Origin: Mangrovactinospora gilvigrisea
Lineage (GTDB): Bacteria > Actinomycetota > Actinomycetes > Streptomycetales > Streptomycetaceae
Assembly: GCF_001879105.1 (NCBI RefSeq)
Contig: NZ_MLCF01000080.1
Span: forward strand, 1-44,088
DNA length: 44,088 nt
Direction: 5' to 3'
Within the stretch, counting starts at the first letter, position 1; each line of letters begins with the position of its first letter. A model generated the notes under the pieces. It saw only the letters and a program-made list of their open reading frames with translations. It was not told the DNA's origin and ran no database searches. The translations under genes and the position numbers were made by a program. Below are positions 27,195 through 35,459 of this stretch, piece by piece.

Positions 27195-29603
27195 ATGACC
27201 CCCGACGGATTTCGTGAGGCCCGCGCACAGCTGCTGAAACAGGGCCTGCCCGCCGAGCGGGAGCGCCTCTCCCTGACCGCGCTCACGGACGGCTGGCTCC
27301 AGTCCCTCTTCGAGGGGCCGGGCGCCCTCGCCGCCGTCGGCGGCTACGGCCGCCGCGAGCTGAGCCCCTACAGCGACCTCGACGTCGTGCTGCTGCTCCC
27401 CAAGGGCGCCGCCCCCGACGCGGAGCGCCTCTGGTACCCGATCTGGGACGCCGGCCTCGCCCTCGACCACTCCGTCCGCACACCCGCCGAGGCCGCCGCC
27501 CTCGCCGGCGAGGACATCAAGGTCGCCCTCGGCCTGCTGGACGTCCGCCACCTCGCCGGCGACCCCGCCCTCACCGAGTCCGTCCGCACCCGCGTCCTCG
27601 CGGACTGGCGCGCCGATGCCCCCCGCCGCCTCCCCGAGCTCCGCGACCTCGGTCGCGAGCGCGCGGCCCGGCACGGCGAGTTGATGTACCTGCTGGAGCC
27701 CGACCTCAAGGAGGCCCGCGGCGGCCTCCGCGACCTCACCGCGCTCCGCGCCGTCGCCGCCTCCTGGACCGCCGACGCACCCCACGACGGCCTCCGCGAG
27801 GCCGCCGCCGTCCTGCACGACACCCGGCGCGCGCTGCACCGCGCCACCGACCGCGCCACCGACCGCCTGGCCCGCGCCGACCGCGACGGCGTCGCCGCCG
27901 AACTCGGCCTGCTGGACGGCGAGACGCTGCTGCGCCGCGTCTACGAGGCCGGCCGCACCGTCGCCTACGCCGCCGACGTCACCTGGCGCGAGGTCGGCCG
28001 CGTCCTCGACACCCGCCGCGGCGGCCGCGCCGGACGCGCCGGCCGGCACAGCCTCGGCCTGCGCCGCCGTCGCGGCGGACCCGTCCCGCACCCCGGGCAG
28101 CCGCTCGCCGAGGGCGTCGCCGAGCAGGACGGCGAGGCCGTCCTGGCCGCCGGCGTCCGCCCCGAGCGCGACCCCGTCCTGCCGCTGCGCGCCGCGGCCG
28201 CCGCCGCCCAGGCCGGCCTGCCGCTCTCCCCGCACGCCGCCGCCCGCCTCGCCGACTGCCCGCCGCTCCCCGTCCCCTGGCCGGACGAGGCCCGCGAGGC
28301 GCTGCTCGCCCTGCTCGGCGCCGGCCCCGACGCGCTGCAGGTCTGGGAGGCGCTGGAGGCCCGACGCCTCGTCAGCCGGATGCTGCCCGACTGGGAGCGG
28401 GTGCGCTGCCGCCCGCACTCCAGCCCGCTGCACCGCTGGACCGTCGACCGCCATCTGCTGGAGACCGCCGCCCACGCCGCCGCCCGCACCCGCCGGGTGC
28501 ACCGCCCCGACCTGTTGCTCGCCGCGGCGCTGCTGCACGACATGGGCCGCGGCTGGCCCGGCGACCACGCGGTCGCCGGCGAGACCATCGCCCGCGACAT
28601 GGCCGGCCGGATGGGCTTCGGCAAGGAGGACGCCGACGTCCTGGCCCGCCTCGTCCGCCACCATCTGCTGCTGCTCACCACCGGATCGCGCCGCGACCCG
28701 GAGGATCCGGCCACCCTCGCCCCGGTCGTAGAGGCGGTCGGCGACGCCGGGACGCTGGAGCTGCTGCACGTCCTCACCGAGGCCGACGCGCTGGCCACCG
28801 GCCCGGAGGTGTGGACGGACTGGCGCGCCCAGCAGGTGGACGCGCTGGTCGAGCGGGTCGGCGCGGTGCTCGCCGGGGACGCCCCGCCGCCGCCCGCCGA
28901 GACCGTGGGCGCCGAGGAGGAGCGGCTGGCGGTGGAGGCGGCCCGCACGGGGGAGCCGGTGCTGACGGTCCGTCCGGGGTCGGAGGGCGCACCCAGCGCC
29001 GAGATCCTGCTCGCCGGGCCGGACACCGACGGCTTCGCCGCGATCGCCGCCGGGGTGCTGGCCCTGCACCGGGTGGCGGTGCGGGCCGCCGCGGCGGACG
29101 TCATCGACCCGCTGGGGCAGGGCCCGGTCGCGGTGCTGGCCTGGACGGTGGCCGCCGACCGCGGGACGCTGCCGGCCGCGGCCCGGCTCCGGCAGGACCT
29201 CGTCCGGGCGCTCGGCGGCGGACTGAAGCTGGAGAGCCGGCTGGCCAAGCGGGACGAGGCGGCCCGGACGCCGCGTCCCGGCTTCCCGGAGCCGCGCGCG
29301 GTCGCCGTCCCGGGCGCCTCGGCCACCGCGACGGTGCTGGAGGTGCGCGCCCACGACGGCCCCGGCCTGCTGCACCGCATCGGCCTCGCGCTGGGCGCCG
29401 CCGGCGTCCGGATACAGCGGGCCCGCGTCAGCACCTTCGGTGCGGACGCGGTCGACACCTTCTACGTCCTGGACCCGGACGGCGCTCCCCTCTCCCCGGA
29501 GGCGGCGAAGGCGGCGGCGGCCACTGTGGAGCGCGAGCTGAGAGGCGCGCCAGGGGCACGCGGGGGGCGAGGGGAACCGAGGGAGTCGCGCACCAGAGCC
29601 TGA
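27195..29603 (+). CDS. glnD: [Protein-PII] nucleotidyltransferase GlnD
   Basis: Modifies and demodifies GlnK; in Streptomyces the modification is AMP on Tyr51. The 802-aa product has the nucleotidyltransferase motif GGYGRRELSPYSDLDVVLLL (about 49-68), the GlnD middle region YLLEPDLKEARGGLRDL (about 165-181), an HD hydrolase domain (HRWTVDRHLLE, then LLHDMGRGWPGDH, about 450-459) and a C-terminal ACT domain VLEVRAHDGPGLLHRIGLAL...STFGADAVDTFYVLDPDG. The ATG at 27195 follows AAGGAAA. The gap of 139 nt from glnK holds tandem repeats and a weak hairpin, so glnD levels may be lower than amtB-glnK. Confidence 0.95.
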   Translation: MTPDGFREARAQLLKQGLPAERERLSLTALTDGWLQSLFEGPGALAAVGGYGRRELSPYSDLDVVLLLPKGAAPDAERLWYPIWDAGLALDHSVRTPAEAAALAGEDIKVALGLLDVRHLAGDPALTESVRTRVLADWRADAPRRLPELRDLGRERAARHGELMYLLEPDLKEARGGLRDLTALRAVAASWTADAPHDGLREAAAVLHDTRRALHRATDRATDRLARADRDGVAAELGLLDGETLLRRVYEAGRTVAYAADVTWREVGRVLDTRRGGRAGRAGRHSLGLRRRRGGPVPHPGQPLAEGVAEQDGEAVLAAGVRPERDPVLPLRAAAAAAQAGLPLSPHAAARLADCPPLPVPWPDEAREALLALLGAGPDALQVWEALEARRLVSRMLPDWERVRCRPHSSPLHRWTVDRHLLETAAHAAARTRRVHRPDLLLAAALLHDMGRGWPGDHAVAGETIARDMAGRMGFGKEDADVLARLVRHHLLLLTTGSRRDPEDPATLAPVVEAVGDAGTLELLHVLTEADALATGPEVWTDWRAQQVDALVERVGAVLAGDAPPPPAETVGAEEERLAVEAARTGEPVLTVRPGSEGAPSAEILLAGPDTDGFAAIAAGVLALHRVAVRAAAADVIDPLGQGPVAVLAWTVAADRGTLPAAARLRQDLVRALGGGLKLESRLAKRDEAARTPRPGFPEPRAVAVPGASATATVLEVRAHDGPGLLHRIGLALGAAGVRIQRARVSTFGADAVDTFYVLDPDGAPLSPEAAKAAAATVERELRGAPGARGGRGEPRESRTRA

Positions 29604-29621
29604 ACCGTGCGCGCGGACCGT

Positions 29622-29627
29622 TACCCT
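29622..29627 (+). promoter_or_regulatory. Candidate -10 (TACCCT) for ffh
   Basis: TACCCT lies in the 86-nt glnD-ffh gap, with TGAACC (29601-29606) as a possible but closely spaced -35 (15 nt). It would give a leader of about 55 nt. Confidence 0.35.
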
Positions 29628-29689
29628 GGGGGACGACCATCGCGGCGCGCCGCCGCGCCGCCCGCTGCCAATGAGGATTCGCGACCGAC

Positions 29690-31258
29690 GTGTTCGACAC
29701 CCTTTCCGATCGCCTTGCCGCGACCTTCAAGAACCTGCGCGGCAAGGGTCGTCTGTCCGAGGCGGACATCGACGCCACTGCCCGCGAGATCCGCATCGCC
29801 CTGCTCGAGGCCGACGTCGCGCTCCCTGTGGTGCGCGAGTTCATCAAGCAGGTCAAGGGTCGGGCGGCGGGCGCCGAGGTCTCCCGGGCACTGAACCCGG
29901 CCCAGCAGGTCATCAAGATCGTCAATGAGGAGCTGATCCAGGTCCTCGGCGGCGAGACGCGCCGCCTGCGGTTCGCCAAGAACCCGCCGACCGTGATCAT
30001 GCTCGCCGGCCTCCAGGGCGCGGGCAAGACCACGCTCGCCGGCAAGCTCGGCAAGTGGCTCAAGGACCAGGGCCACACCCCGCTGCTGGTCGCCGCCGAC
30101 CTCCAGCGCCCCAACGCCGTCAACCAGTTGAGCGTCGTGGCCGAGCGCGCGGGCGTCGCCGTCTACGCCCCCGAGCCGGGCAACGGCGTCGGCGACCCGG
30201 TCAAGGTCTCCGAGGACTCGATCGAGTTCGCGCGCACCAAGCAGCACGACGTCGTGGTCGTCGACACCGCCGGCCGGCTCGGCATCGACCAGGAGCTGAT
30301 GCAGCAGGCCGCGGACATCCGCGACGCCGTCAAGCCCGACGAGATCCTCTTCGTCGTCGACGCCATGATCGGCCAGGACGCGGTCACCACCGCCCAGGCC
30401 TTCCTCGACGGCGTCGGCTTCGACGGCGTGGTGCTCTCGAAGCTGGACGGCGACGCGCGCGGCGGCGCCGCCCTGTCGGTGGCCTCGGTCACCGGCAAGC
30501 AGGTGATGTTCGCCTCCAACGGCGAGAAGCTGGACGACTTCGACGCCTTCCACCCCGACCGGATGGCCTCCCGGATCCTCGGGATGGGCGACATCATGTC
30601 GCTCATCGAGCAGGCCGAGCGGACCTTCAGCGAGGAGGAGGCCCGCAAGGCCCAGGAGTCCGTCTCCAAGCTGCGCCGCGGCGGCGGCAAGGAGTTCACC
30701 CTGGTGGACTTCCAGCAGCAGATGGAGCAGGTCCGCAAGATGGGCTCGATCTCCAAGCTGCTCGGCATGCTGCCCGGCATGGCGCAGATGAAGGACCAGA
30801 TCGCCAACATCGACGACCGCGACCTGGACCGCGTCTCGGCGATCATCAAGTCGATGACGCCGGGCGAGCGCGACGACCCGAAGGTCATCAACGGCTCGCG
30901 GCGGGCCCGCATCGCCAAGGGCTCGGGCGTCTCGGTCGGCGAGGTCAACCAGCTCGTGGAGCGGTTCTTCGAGGCCCGCAAGATGATGTCCCGGATGGCC
31001 CAGGGCGGCGGCATGCCGGGCATGCCCGGCATTGGCGCCGGCGGCGGGGCCAAGCGCAAGGCCAAGCAGCAGAAGAAGTCCAAGGGCAAGCAGCGCAGCG
31101 GCAACCCGATGAAGCGCAAGGCCGACGAGCAGGCCGCGGCCGAGCGGCGCGCGGCGGCCGCCGCGGGCGAGCTGGAGCCGGGCGCGATGCCGGACGACGG
31201 CGGGCAGTTCGAGCTGCCGAAGGAGTTCAAGGACATCCTCGGCGGCGACGCGAAGTGA
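29690..31258 (+). CDS. ffh: Signal recognition particle protein Ffh
   Basis: SRP54-type GTPase that binds SRP RNA and signal sequences. The 522-aa product has the N domain (MFDTLSDRLAATFKNLRGKG), G domain with G1 GLQGAGKTTLAGKLGKW (about 108-124), AADLQRPNAVNQL, DTAGRLGIDQEL, DAMIGQDAV and SKLDGDARGG, then the Met-rich M domain (MEQVRKMGSISKLLGMLPGM to FEARKMMSRMAQGGGMPGMPG). A lysine-rich, alanine-rich tail of about 80 residues follows, longer than in E. coli and usual in Streptomyces. The GTG start at 29690 has GAGGA about 11 nt upstream. A GNAT gene overlaps its stop by 4 nt. The SRP RNA gene is not in this window. Confidence 0.97.
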   Translation: MFDTLSDRLAATFKNLRGKGRLSEADIDATAREIRIALLEADVALPVVREFIKQVKGRAAGAEVSRALNPAQQVIKIVNEELIQVLGGETRRLRFAKNPPTVIMLAGLQGAGKTTLAGKLGKWLKDQGHTPLLVAADLQRPNAVNQLSVVAERAGVAVYAPEPGNGVGDPVKVSEDSIEFARTKQHDVVVVDTAGRLGIDQELMQQAADIRDAVKPDEILFVVDAMIGQDAVTTAQAFLDGVGFDGVVLSKLDGDARGGAALSVASVTGKQVMFASNGEKLDDFDAFHPDRMASRILGMGDIMSLIEQAERTFSEEEARKAQESVSKLRRGGGKEFTLVDFQQQMEQVRKMGSISKLLGMLPGMAQMKDQIANIDDRDLDRVSAIIKSMTPGERDDPKVINGSRRARIAKGSGVSVGEVNQLVERFFEARKMMSRMAQGGGMPGMPGIGAGGGAKRKAKQQKKSKGKQRSGNPMKRKADEQAAAERRAAAAAGELEPGAMPDDGGQFELPKEFKDILGGDAK

Positions 31259-31797
31259 GCGCGGCGGGGGGCTTCCGGGTTCGGATACGCGAGCCGCGGG
31301 CGTCCGACGCGCCGCTGTACGCGGCGGCGGTGCGGCGCTCCGCGGAGCTGATCGGGCAGTGGAACCCGGTGGAGCCGGACGGCTTCCCGGACCTGCTGCA
31401 CCGCCAGGGCGACGCGCTGCGCACCTTCCTTCTGATCAACGAGGAGGACGGCGGGCTGGCCGGCAAGGTCAACGTCTCGGGGATCGCCCGCGGGCGGTTC
31501 TGCAACGCCTCGCTGGGGTACGACGCGTACCTGCCGTACGCGGGGACGGGGCGGATGACGGAGGGGCTGCTGCTCGTCGTCGACCGCTGCTTCGCGCCGG
31601 AGCCGGAGGGGCTGGGGCTGCACCGGCTGGAGGTGAGCGTCCAGCCGGGCAACACGCGGTCGCTGGCGCTGGCGAAGCGGGTGGGGTTCCGGCACGAGGG
31701 GTTCTCGCCGCGCTTCCTGTACCTCAACGACGCCTGGCGCGACCACGAGCGCTTCGCGCTCACGTCGGAGGAGTGGGTCCCGCTGGCCGCACGGTAG
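31255..31797 (+). CDS. GNAT family N-acetyltransferase (RimJ/RimL-like)
   Basis: A 180-aa acetyl-CoA-dependent acetyltransferase of the RimJ/RimL group, which acts on protein N-termini or small molecules; the substrate is unknown. Signs: VRIREPRASDAPLYAAAVRR at the N-terminus, NASLGYDAYLPYAGTGRMTEG (acetyl-CoA loop, the family's usual GYWI...QGRGIATEA region), LGLHRLEVSVQPGNTRSLALAKRVGF and the C-terminal FLYLNDAWRDHERFALTSEEW. The GTG at 31255 overlaps the ffh TGA (GTGA), so it is translationally coupled to ffh; a link to protein N-terminal acetylation is tempting but unproven. Confidence 0.88.
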   Translation: MSAAGGFRVRIREPRASDAPLYAAAVRRSAELIGQWNPVEPDGFPDLLHRQGDALRTFLLINEEDGGLAGKVNVSGIARGRFCNASLGYDAYLPYAGTGRMTEGLLLVVDRCFAPEPEGLGLHRLEVSVQPGNTRSLALAKRVGFRHEGFSPRFLYLNDAWRDHERFALTSEEWVPLAAR

Positions 31798-31820
31798 CGG
31801 TCCGCGCGGTGCCGCCGGGT

Positions 31821-31857
31821 CCGCGGCCCCGCCCGCGGTCCGGCGGCGGGGCCGCGG
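31821..31857. terminator. Bidirectional terminator between the GNAT and methyltransferase genes
   Basis: A 13-bp perfect stem, CCGCGGCCCCGCC (31821-31833) and GGCGGGGCCGCGG (31845-31857), with an 11-nt loop. It sits between two convergent genes. Confidence 0.7.
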
Positions 31858-31861
31858 CCCG

Positions 31862-32830
31862 TCAGGCGGAGCGGGCGATGACGTAGCGGAAGACGTTGCT
31901 CATCCGGACGGTGCCGTCCGGCCGCGCGTAGCCGTGCAGGGACTCCTCGATCTCCTTGGCCACCGGCCCGTCGCCGACCCGCCGCGCCGCCGGGTCGAAG
32001 AGCCCCGTCGACCGCAGCCCGCGCACCGCGCTCTCCATGTCCGGGTAGGCGAACGGGCAGTTGATCCGTCCGCCGCCCTCCGGCCGCAGCCCGGCCGTCA
32101 GCGCGAGCCGCTCCAGCGCGCCCGGCGCGCTCAGCCGGAACGCCCGGGAGCTGTCGCCGTCGCCCTCCCCGCCGGTGCGCGCCAGCCGCTCGGAGAGCTC
32201 CAGCACCGCGCCCGTCTCGCAGCGCTCCCGCGGTCCCCACCCGGTGAGCACCACCTGCCCGCCGCGCCGCGCATGCCGGCGCGCCCGCGCCACCAGGACG
32301 CCCGGCTGCTCCGCCCGGTACAGCTCGAAGAGCGTCACCACGTCGTGCTCGCCCGGCCGCACCGCGGCCGGCCGCAGCCCCCAGCGTCCGCGCGCCGCGG
32401 CGGGGGAGGCCTCGTCGCAGTCCGCGCAGGTGTCCGCGAGCCCGCCCGGCGGCGTGCCGGGGGGCGCGTCCGCCACCGCGTGCCCGCGGCCCACCGAGCG
32501 CAGCCGCTGCCGCGCCAGCTCCAGCCGCGCCCCGTCGTCGTCGTGGCCCTGCACGGACGCCCCGCGGGACGCCGCCATCAAAAGCGCCAGCCCCGAGCCG
32601 CAGCCCAGACCCAGCAGCCGGGTGCCCGGGCCGACGTCGAGGCGGCCGTAGACGGCCTCGACCAGCGGGGCGAGCATCCGCTCCTGGATCTCCGCCCAGT
32701 CGCGGACGCGGGAGGCCGAACCGGGCTCCGGCGGAAGGGCGTTGGCGCTCCCGGCCGGCTGCGCGGACGGTGCGGAAGCGGTGTGCGCGGAGTGCTGCCA
32801 CGGTGCGCTCAGGGTGCTGGCGGGACCCAT
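31862..32830 (-). CDS. Class I SAM-dependent methyltransferase
   Basis: A 322-aa protein with a disordered Ala/Ser/Pro N-terminus of about 45 residues, the helix DWAEIQERMLAPLVEAVYGR, SAM-binding motif I TRLLGLGCGSGLALLMAASRG (about 70-90), and an acidic motif II QGHDDD. A CADC pair with surrounding Pro/Gly (about 150-160) interrupts the fold. Later LTGWGPRERCETGAVLEL and the C-terminal MSNVFRYVIARSA complete it. The substrate is unknown. The frame extends far upstream across proS, but the start is put at ATG 32830, which has GGGGG 7 nt before it. It is divergent from proS, so the two share a 177-bp regulatory region. Confidence 0.82.
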   Translation of the reverse strand: MGPASTLSAPWQHSAHTASAPSAQPAGSANALPPEPGSASRVRDWAEIQERMLAPLVEAVYGRLDVGPGTRLLGLGCGSGLALLMAASRGASVQGHDDDGARLELARQRLRSVGRGHAVADAPPGTPPGGLADTCADCDEASPAAARGRWGLRPAAVRPGEHDVVTLFELYRAEQPGVLVARARRHARRGGQVVLTGWGPRERCETGAVLELSERLARTGGEGDGDSSRAFRLSAPGALERLALTAGLRPEGGGRINCPFAYPDMESAVRGLRSTGLFDPAARRVGDGPVAKEIEESLHGYARPDGTVRMSNVFRYVIARSA

Positions 32831-32993
32831 CGCGACACCCCCAATCGGGACGGGGTGGGAGGGGAACGGTGCGGGAACCCCTTCCATCTGACCGCGCTTC
32901 CGGCCCCGCGTCCAGAGGCACAAGGGGGCGCGTTGGATGCTTCCGCGCGCCGCCTTCGTGCGCCTCGATTCCCGTTCCCGCGCCATCGCCCCG

Positions 32994-32999
32994 TACGAT
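32994..32999 (+). promoter_or_regulatory. Candidate -10 (TACGAT) for a leaderless proS mRNA
   Basis: TACGAT matches the Streptomyces -10 and ends 8 nt before the proS ATG; no Shine-Dalgarno is present. No clear -35. Confidence 0.45.
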
Positions 33000-33007
33000 C
33001 TGGGGCC

Positions 33008-34420
33008 ATGGCAAAGGCTCCCGTGCTCACCCCCCAGTCGGACGACTTCCCGCGCTGGTACCAGGATCTGATCAACAAGGCCGAGCTGGCCGACAACGGC
33101 CCCGTGCGCGGCACGATGGTCGTCCGACCGTACGGGTACTCGCTCTGGGAGCGGATGCAGTCCGAGATGGACGACCGCATCAAGCGGGCCGGGGCCGACA
33201 ACGCCTACTTCCCGCTCTTCATCCCGCAGTCCTACCTCAGCCGCGAGGCCGAGCACGTCGAGGGCTTCAGCCCCGAGCTCGCCGTGGTCACCCACGCCGG
33301 CGGCAAGGACCTGGAGGAGCCGGTCGTCGTCCGGCCCACCTCCGAGACGATCATCAACGAGTACTTCTCCAAGTGGGTGCAGAGCTACCGCGACCTGCCG
33401 CTGCTCATCAACCAGTGGGCCAACGTGGTCCGCTGGGAGCTGCGCCCCCGCGTCTTCCTGCGCACCACCGAGTTCCTCTGGCAGGAGGGCCACACCGCCC
33501 ACGCCACCTTCGAGGACGCCCGCGACTACGCCGCGAAGATCCACCGCGAGGCCTACGAGGACTTCATGGTGAACGTGCTGGCGCTCTCCGTGGTCCCCGG
33601 CCGCAAGACCAAGGCCGAGCGGTTCGCCGGCGCCATCAACACCCTCACCTGCGAGGCGATGATGCGCGACGGCAAGGCGCTGCAGATGGGCACCAGCCAT
33701 GAGCTGGGCCAGAACTTCGCCAAGGCCTTCGACACCCAGTACCTCGCCAAGGACGGCTCCCGCGAGCACGTCTGGCAGACCTCCTGGGGCTCCTCGACCC
33801 GCATGGTCGGCGGGCTCATCATGGGCCACGGCGACGACAACGGGCTGCGGGTGCCGCCGCGCCTCGCCCCGATCCAGGCCGTGGTCGTGGCGATCAAGGA
33901 GGACGAGGGCGTCCTCGCCGAGATCAAGGCGATCGCCGACCGGCTCTCCGCGGCCGGCGTCCGCGTCCGGGTCGACGACCGCACCGATACCCCCTTCGGC
34001 CGCCGCGCCGTCGACTGGGAGCTGAAGGGCGTGCCGCTGCGCATCGAGCTCGGCCCCCGCGATCTGGCCGAGGGCCAGGCCGTGGTGGCCCGCCGCATCC
34101 CCGGCGGCAAGAGCCCGGTCTCCTTCGAGAAGCTCACCGAGACGGTCCTCGCCGCGCTGGAGGAGGACCAGGAGACGCTGCTGCGCGAGTCGCGGGAGCG
34201 CCGCGAGTCGCACACCGCGGACGTCGCCACCGTCGAGGAGGCGCTGGAGGCCTCGGCCACCGGCTGGGCCCGCATCCCGTGGGCGACGCTGGGCGTCGAG
34301 GGGGAGAAGCAGCTGGCGGCGCAGGCCGTGACGGTGCGCTGCCTGGTGCGCGAGGACGGCGGGGTGCCGGAGTCGGACGACGAGCCGGGCGCGATCGCGG
34401 TCGTCGGCCGTTCCTACTGA
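33008..34420 (+). CDS. proS: Prolyl-tRNA synthetase, archaeal/eukaryal type (ProS type 3)
   Basis: Charges tRNA-Pro with proline. The 470-aa product is of the short archaeal/eukaryal architecture, not the bacterial type with an editing insertion: DDFPRWYQDLINKAELADNG at the start, PTSETIINEYFSKWVQSYRD, motif 2 RPRVFLRTTEFLWQEGHTAH, TSWGSSTRMVGGLIMGHGDD and motif 3 GLRVPPRLAPIQ, then an anticodon-binding domain (VRVDDRTDTPFGRRAVDWEL). The protein ends in RSY; the C-terminal Tyr is characteristic of this type. The zinc-site cysteines of the archaeal C-terminal domain are missing, with only one Cys in VRCLVRE. Whether the genome also encodes a bacterial-type ProRS cannot be seen here. Confidence 0.93.
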   Translation: MAKAPVLTPQSDDFPRWYQDLINKAELADNGPVRGTMVVRPYGYSLWERMQSEMDDRIKRAGADNAYFPLFIPQSYLSREAEHVEGFSPELAVVTHAGGKDLEEPVVVRPTSETIINEYFSKWVQSYRDLPLLINQWANVVRWELRPRVFLRTTEFLWQEGHTAHATFEDARDYAAKIHREAYEDFMVNVLALSVVPGRKTKAERFAGAINTLTCEAMMRDGKALQMGTSHELGQNFAKAFDTQYLAKDGSREHVWQTSWGSSTRMVGGLIMGHGDDNGLRVPPRLAPIQAVVVAIKEDEGVLAEIKAIADRLSAAGVRVRVDDRTDTPFGRRAVDWELKGVPLRIELGPRDLAEGQAVVARRIPGGKSPVSFEKLTETVLAALEEDQETLLRESRERRESHTADVATVEEALEASATGWARIPWATLGVEGEKQLAAQAVTVRCLVREDGGVPESDDEPGAIAVVGRSY

Positions 34421-34450
34421 TTCCGGCCGTTCGCGCGCAAACTCGCGCCT

Positions 34451-34462
34451 TACCGAACGGTA
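34451..34462. promoter_or_regulatory. Palindromic operator-like site TACCG-AA-CGGTA
   Basis: TACCG (34451-34455) and CGGTA (34458-34462) form a perfect inverted repeat about a 2-nt centre. The pattern resembles TetR-family operators in actinomycetes. It lies 31 nt after the proS stop. Confidence 0.4.
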
Positions 34463-34490
34463 GGTCGGGCGGCGGCGAATTTGCCTCCGC

Positions 34491-34505
34491 TTGACTCTCT
34501 GTCAA
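34491..34505. repeat. Inverted repeat TTGAC-N5-GTCAA
   Basis: Perfect 5-bp arms around TCTCT in a locally AT-richer stretch between proS and the metallopeptidase gene. TTGACT here also resembles a -35, but I find no -10 at the right distance. Confidence 0.35.
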
Positions 34506-34522
34506 ATTCAGAAACCTGGCGC

Positions 34523-34557
34523 GGAGTGGCGCGGATTCAGGAACCCCGCGCCACTCC
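34523..34557 (+). terminator. 12-bp perfect hairpin 16 nt upstream of the metallopeptidase gene
   Basis: GGAGTGGCGCGG (34523-34534) and CCGCGCCACTCC (34546-34557) with an 11-nt loop, followed by CCTTCGTTTG. It may terminate proS transcripts or act as a leader structure controlling the next gene, whose start lies only 16 nt beyond. Confidence 0.55.
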
Positions 34558-34573
34558 CCTTCGTTTGCCGGAT

Positions 34574-35191
34574 GTGAGCACGACACCACCTGTTCTTGCC
34601 GCCGAACTCGCCGTGGCCTGGGCCGACATCCAGCGCCACCATCCAGAGCTGCCCGATCTTGCCGTGCCGGAGTCGCTCATCGACGAGTCCTCCTCCGCCT
34701 GCGGGACGGAACTCAGCTTCGAACGCCTCCTGCACGAGGCCGCCCACGGACTCGCCGCCGCGCGCGGAATCCGGGACACCTCGCGCGCGGGGCGCTACCA
34801 CAACCGCCGCTTCCTGGCCGTCGCCGACGAGCTGGGTCTGGAGCATCCCGACGACGCGCACCCCAGCAGCGGGTTCTCGCTCGTCGTGATGCGCCCGGAG
34901 ACGCGGCGCCGCTACGCGTCGACGATCGAGCGGCTGAGCCGCGCACTCGGCGCCCACCAGTCGTACACCACCGGCACGGCCACCGGACGCGCGTTCCGCG
35001 GGCCGGCGGCACGGCACTCCTCCTCCGGGGGCGGAGTGCGGGCCAAGGCGGTGTGCGGGTGCGGGCGCAATGTGCGGGTCGTTCCGTCGGTGCTGGCCAA
35101 GGCGCCGATCGTGTGCGGCGGTTGCGGACAGCCCTTCACCATCGTCGACCCCGCCGCCAACCCCACCGCGACCCCCGCCAGGGTCGCCTGA
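34574..35191 (+). CDS. Putative zinc metallopeptidase (SprT-like, HEAAH motif)
   Basis: A 205-aa protein with the gluzincin-type motif [15 protein letters not shown] (HEAAH, about residues 55-59), followed by [22 protein letters not shown], where the His and Asn after the tyrosine are typical of this SprT-like actinomycete family. The C-terminal quarter is a zinc ribbon: [11 protein letters not shown] and [10 protein letters not shown]. SprT-like proteins in eukaryotes (Spartan) degrade DNA-bound proteins; related small proteins also occur in actinomycete phages and integrative elements. The function here is unknown. GTG 34574 lacks a clear ribosome-binding site; the frame extends to 34481 but would cross the hairpin. 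A strong terminator follows at 35247-35292. Confidence 0.78.
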   Translation: MSTTPPVLAAELAVAWADIQRHHPELPDLAVPESLIDESSSACGTELSFERLLHEAAHGLAAARGIRDTSRAGRYHNRRFLAVADELGLEHPDDAHPSSGFSLVVMRPETRRRYASTIERLSRALGAHQSYTTGTATGRAFRGPAARHSSSGGGVRAKAVCGCGRNVRVVPSVLAKAPIVCGGCGQPFTIVDPAANPTATPARVA

Positions 35192-35246
35192 CCCGTCCCC
35201 TGCGACGGGCCGCAGGGGGAGAGCGGCCCGACGCCCCGACACGTCC

Positions 35247-35292
35247 CGCGCCCCGGCGCGCCCACCAGCCCGTGGTGGTGCGCCGGGGCGCG
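35247..35292 (+). terminator. Strong hairpin terminator before rpsP
   Basis: A 13-bp perfect outer stem, CGCGCCCCGGCGC (35247-35259) and GCGCCGGGGCGCG (35280-35292), stacked on an inner 6-bp stem CCACCA/TGGTGG (35262-35267, 35273-35278). It separates the metallopeptidase gene from the rpsP operon promoter. Confidence 0.7.
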
Positions 35293-35325
35293 CGGCCACG
35301 GCCGCGAGCACCCGCCGCGGCATGG

Positions 35326-35331
35326 CATACT
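35326..35331 (+). promoter_or_regulatory. Candidate -10 (CATACT) of the rpsP operon
   Basis: GGCATACTGG, between the terminator and rpsP, resembles promoters of actinomycete ribosomal protein genes. It would give a leader of about 120 nt. The -35 is weak. Confidence 0.4.
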
Positions 35332-35459
35332 GGTCCGCTGAACCCGACAGCCGCTGGACCCTCTCGCCTCGGCTGACGTGTCCACCGAGCGCAGGCCGTC
35401 CGCAACCCCACGCGAACGCGCACCGCTCACCCGCGTCAACTTCAGGAGACACCACTCCC

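Noticed and set aside
31255..31797. GNAT gene as a ribosomal-protein acetyltransferase (rimJ/rimL proper)
   Set aside because: Family membership is clear but the substrate cannot be read from sequence, and coupling to ffh does not decide it.
32831..34213. Extension of the methyltransferase frame upstream across proS
   Set aside because: The extra sequence is the mirror of proS codons. ATG 32830 has a good ribosome-binding site and the methyltransferase fold begins after it.
34574..35191. Metallopeptidase gene as part of an integrative element or prophage
   Set aside because: No integrase, attachment-site repeats, tRNA or phage genes are visible, so the mobile origin stays a question rather than a call.
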